A program made the translations under genes and the position numbers. Below are positions 6,001 through 6,562 of a stretch of DNA of 6,562 bases, piece by piece (position 1 is the stretch's first letter; each line of letters begins with the position of its first letter). Location: NCBI GenBank assembly GCA_026702635.1, contig JAPPBZ010000253.1:1-6562 (forward strand), given 5' to 3'. The notes below the pieces were generated by a model that worked only from the letters and a program-made list of their open reading frames with translations, had not been told where the DNA came from and made no database searches. This stretch comes from Bacteroidota bacterium (GTDB lineage: Bacteria > Bacteroidota > Rhodothermia > Rhodothermales > Bin80).

Positions 6001-6503
6001 TCGCGATGTAATGCACGGTGCCCAATATCACGGCGGAGATGTTTGCCATCAAACTCTATGAGGTCTGCCGCCTGATAAGCATGGTCTATTGCCTCTGGGA
6101 GTGTAGCACTGATTGCCGTTACTCCTAGTACACGGCCACCGGCTGTTAAGATATTCCCTCCATCCGACTTTGTGCCTGCATGGAATACAAGTGCCCCCGA
6201 AACTTCGCCAGCGGCCTTGAGACCATTAATCACGCATCCTTTCTCATAAGACCCTGGATATCCCCCACTGGCCAAGACCACACATGCTGCAGCTAATGAT
6301 TGTTTTTCCAGTCGCAGATTACCGATCCCTCCTGTTGCAGCGCGCAATAGAATTTCAATCGGATCGCCCCCCATGAGGGGCAGTACCACTTGCGCCTCAG
6401 GATCACCAAATCTGCAGTTAAATTCAACGACCTTGGGGCCTTGATCCGTAATCATCAGACCGGCATACAAACATCCTTTGTACAGCCTCCCCTCCCGTGC
6501 CAT
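5997..6503 (-). CDS. purD: Phosphoribosylamine-glycine ligase, C-terminal part only (5' truncated)
   Basis: PurD (GAR synthetase) joins glycine to phosphoribosylamine with ATP, the second step of purine synthesis. The visible 168 residues correspond to the last ~40 percent of a ~420-residue enzyme. They begin at MAREGRLYKGCLYAGLM, inside the ATP-grasp domain. The Mg-binding Glu27 and Asn29 lie in VEFNCRFGDPEAQ, and the C-terminal domain (GGRVLGVTA) ends with the typical RRDIGHRAL. The coordinates start at the first ATG, but this is an internal methionine of the family (usually GMAxEGRPYTG), not a true start. Upstream in frame only Gly and possibly Leu could be PurD before similarity stops, and a TGA is met at 6527-6525. 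So the gene is broken here, by rearrangement or by assembly error. The TGA stop overlaps the propeller ATG. Confidence 0.9.
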   Translation of the reverse strand: MAREGRLYKGCLYAGLMITDQGPKVVEFNCRFGDPEAQVVLPLMGGDPIEILLRAATGGIGNLRLEKQSLAAACVVLASGGYPGSYEKGCVINGLKAAGEVSGALVFHAGTKSDGGNILTAGGRVLGVTAISATLPEAIDHAYQAADLIEFDGKHLRRDIGHRALHRE

Positions 6504-6506
6504 CCC

Positions 6507-6562
6507 TAAACATCTCCCAGATGCTCATCGAGCGCTTCCGGCGGGAGATCCTCTCGCTCGGG
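6507..6562. other. Composition-shifted end fragment beyond the purD break
   Basis: From about 6507 the sequence no longer fits PurD and is GC-richer (34 of the last 52 bases). Read on the plus strand in the frame TCC at 6503, the 18 codons from 6509 all end in G or C and give NISQMLIERFRREILSLG, open to the window edge. This 100 percent third-position GC pattern is typical of a high-GC gene and unlike the rest of the window. The opposite-strand reading ends in LPPEALDEHLGDV and a TAG at 6506, but it would require G or C at every first codon position. I do not recognise either product. The fragment is too short to classify. Confidence 0.45.

Noticed and set aside
1..6562. Mobile element, CRISPR, toxin-antitoxin or defence system
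   Set aside because: No transposase, integrase, direct-repeat array or defence-type domain is visible. The only hint of foreign DNA is the unidentifiable 56-base right end.

Overview
The window is a compact stretch of bacterial chromosome with every confident gene on the minus strand, so transcription runs from high to low coordinates. Base composition is roughly balanced by eye. Most gene starts have no visible Shine-Dalgarno sequence. That, together with the style of the IlvB, IlvN and IlvC proteins, makes me lean weakly toward the Bacteroidota/Rhodothermota side of bacteria. This is inference, and the window holds no rRNA or other firm marker.

The right end (about 5997-6506) carries the C-terminal 40 percent of PurD, an enzyme of purine synthesis. 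Its stop overlaps by ATGA the start of a secreted beta-propeller protein of unknown function (5122-6000). Upstream of about 6507 the PurD similarity stops abruptly. The last 56 bases are GC-richer and read best as a fragment of an unrelated plus-strand gene. This is either a genuine junction or an assembly chimera.

A 338-base spacer (4784-5121) follows. It holds no convincing conserved gene, but it looks like a leader region for the next operon. It contains a 31-codon ORF rich in Val, Ile and Leu codons, and downstream of that a set of inverted and direct repeats that can form alternative hairpins. A 41-codon ORF of unknown status overlaps the leader ORF.

The left two thirds (4783 down to 1) is a branched-chain amino acid operon in the order ilvB-ilvN-ilvC-leuB-leuA. 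IlvB and IlvN form acetohydroxyacid synthase and IlvC is ketol-acid reductoisomerase, giving the first two shared steps toward valine and isoleucine. LeuA (only its first 84 codons are inside) commits 2-ketoisovalerate to leucine, and LeuB does the oxidative decarboxylation. The ilvD, leuC, leuD and ilvE steps are not in the window. Gene gaps are 25, 24, 0 and 25 bases, which fits one transcript. All catalytic residues I could check are present. I see no mobile element, CRISPR array, tRNA or rRNA.
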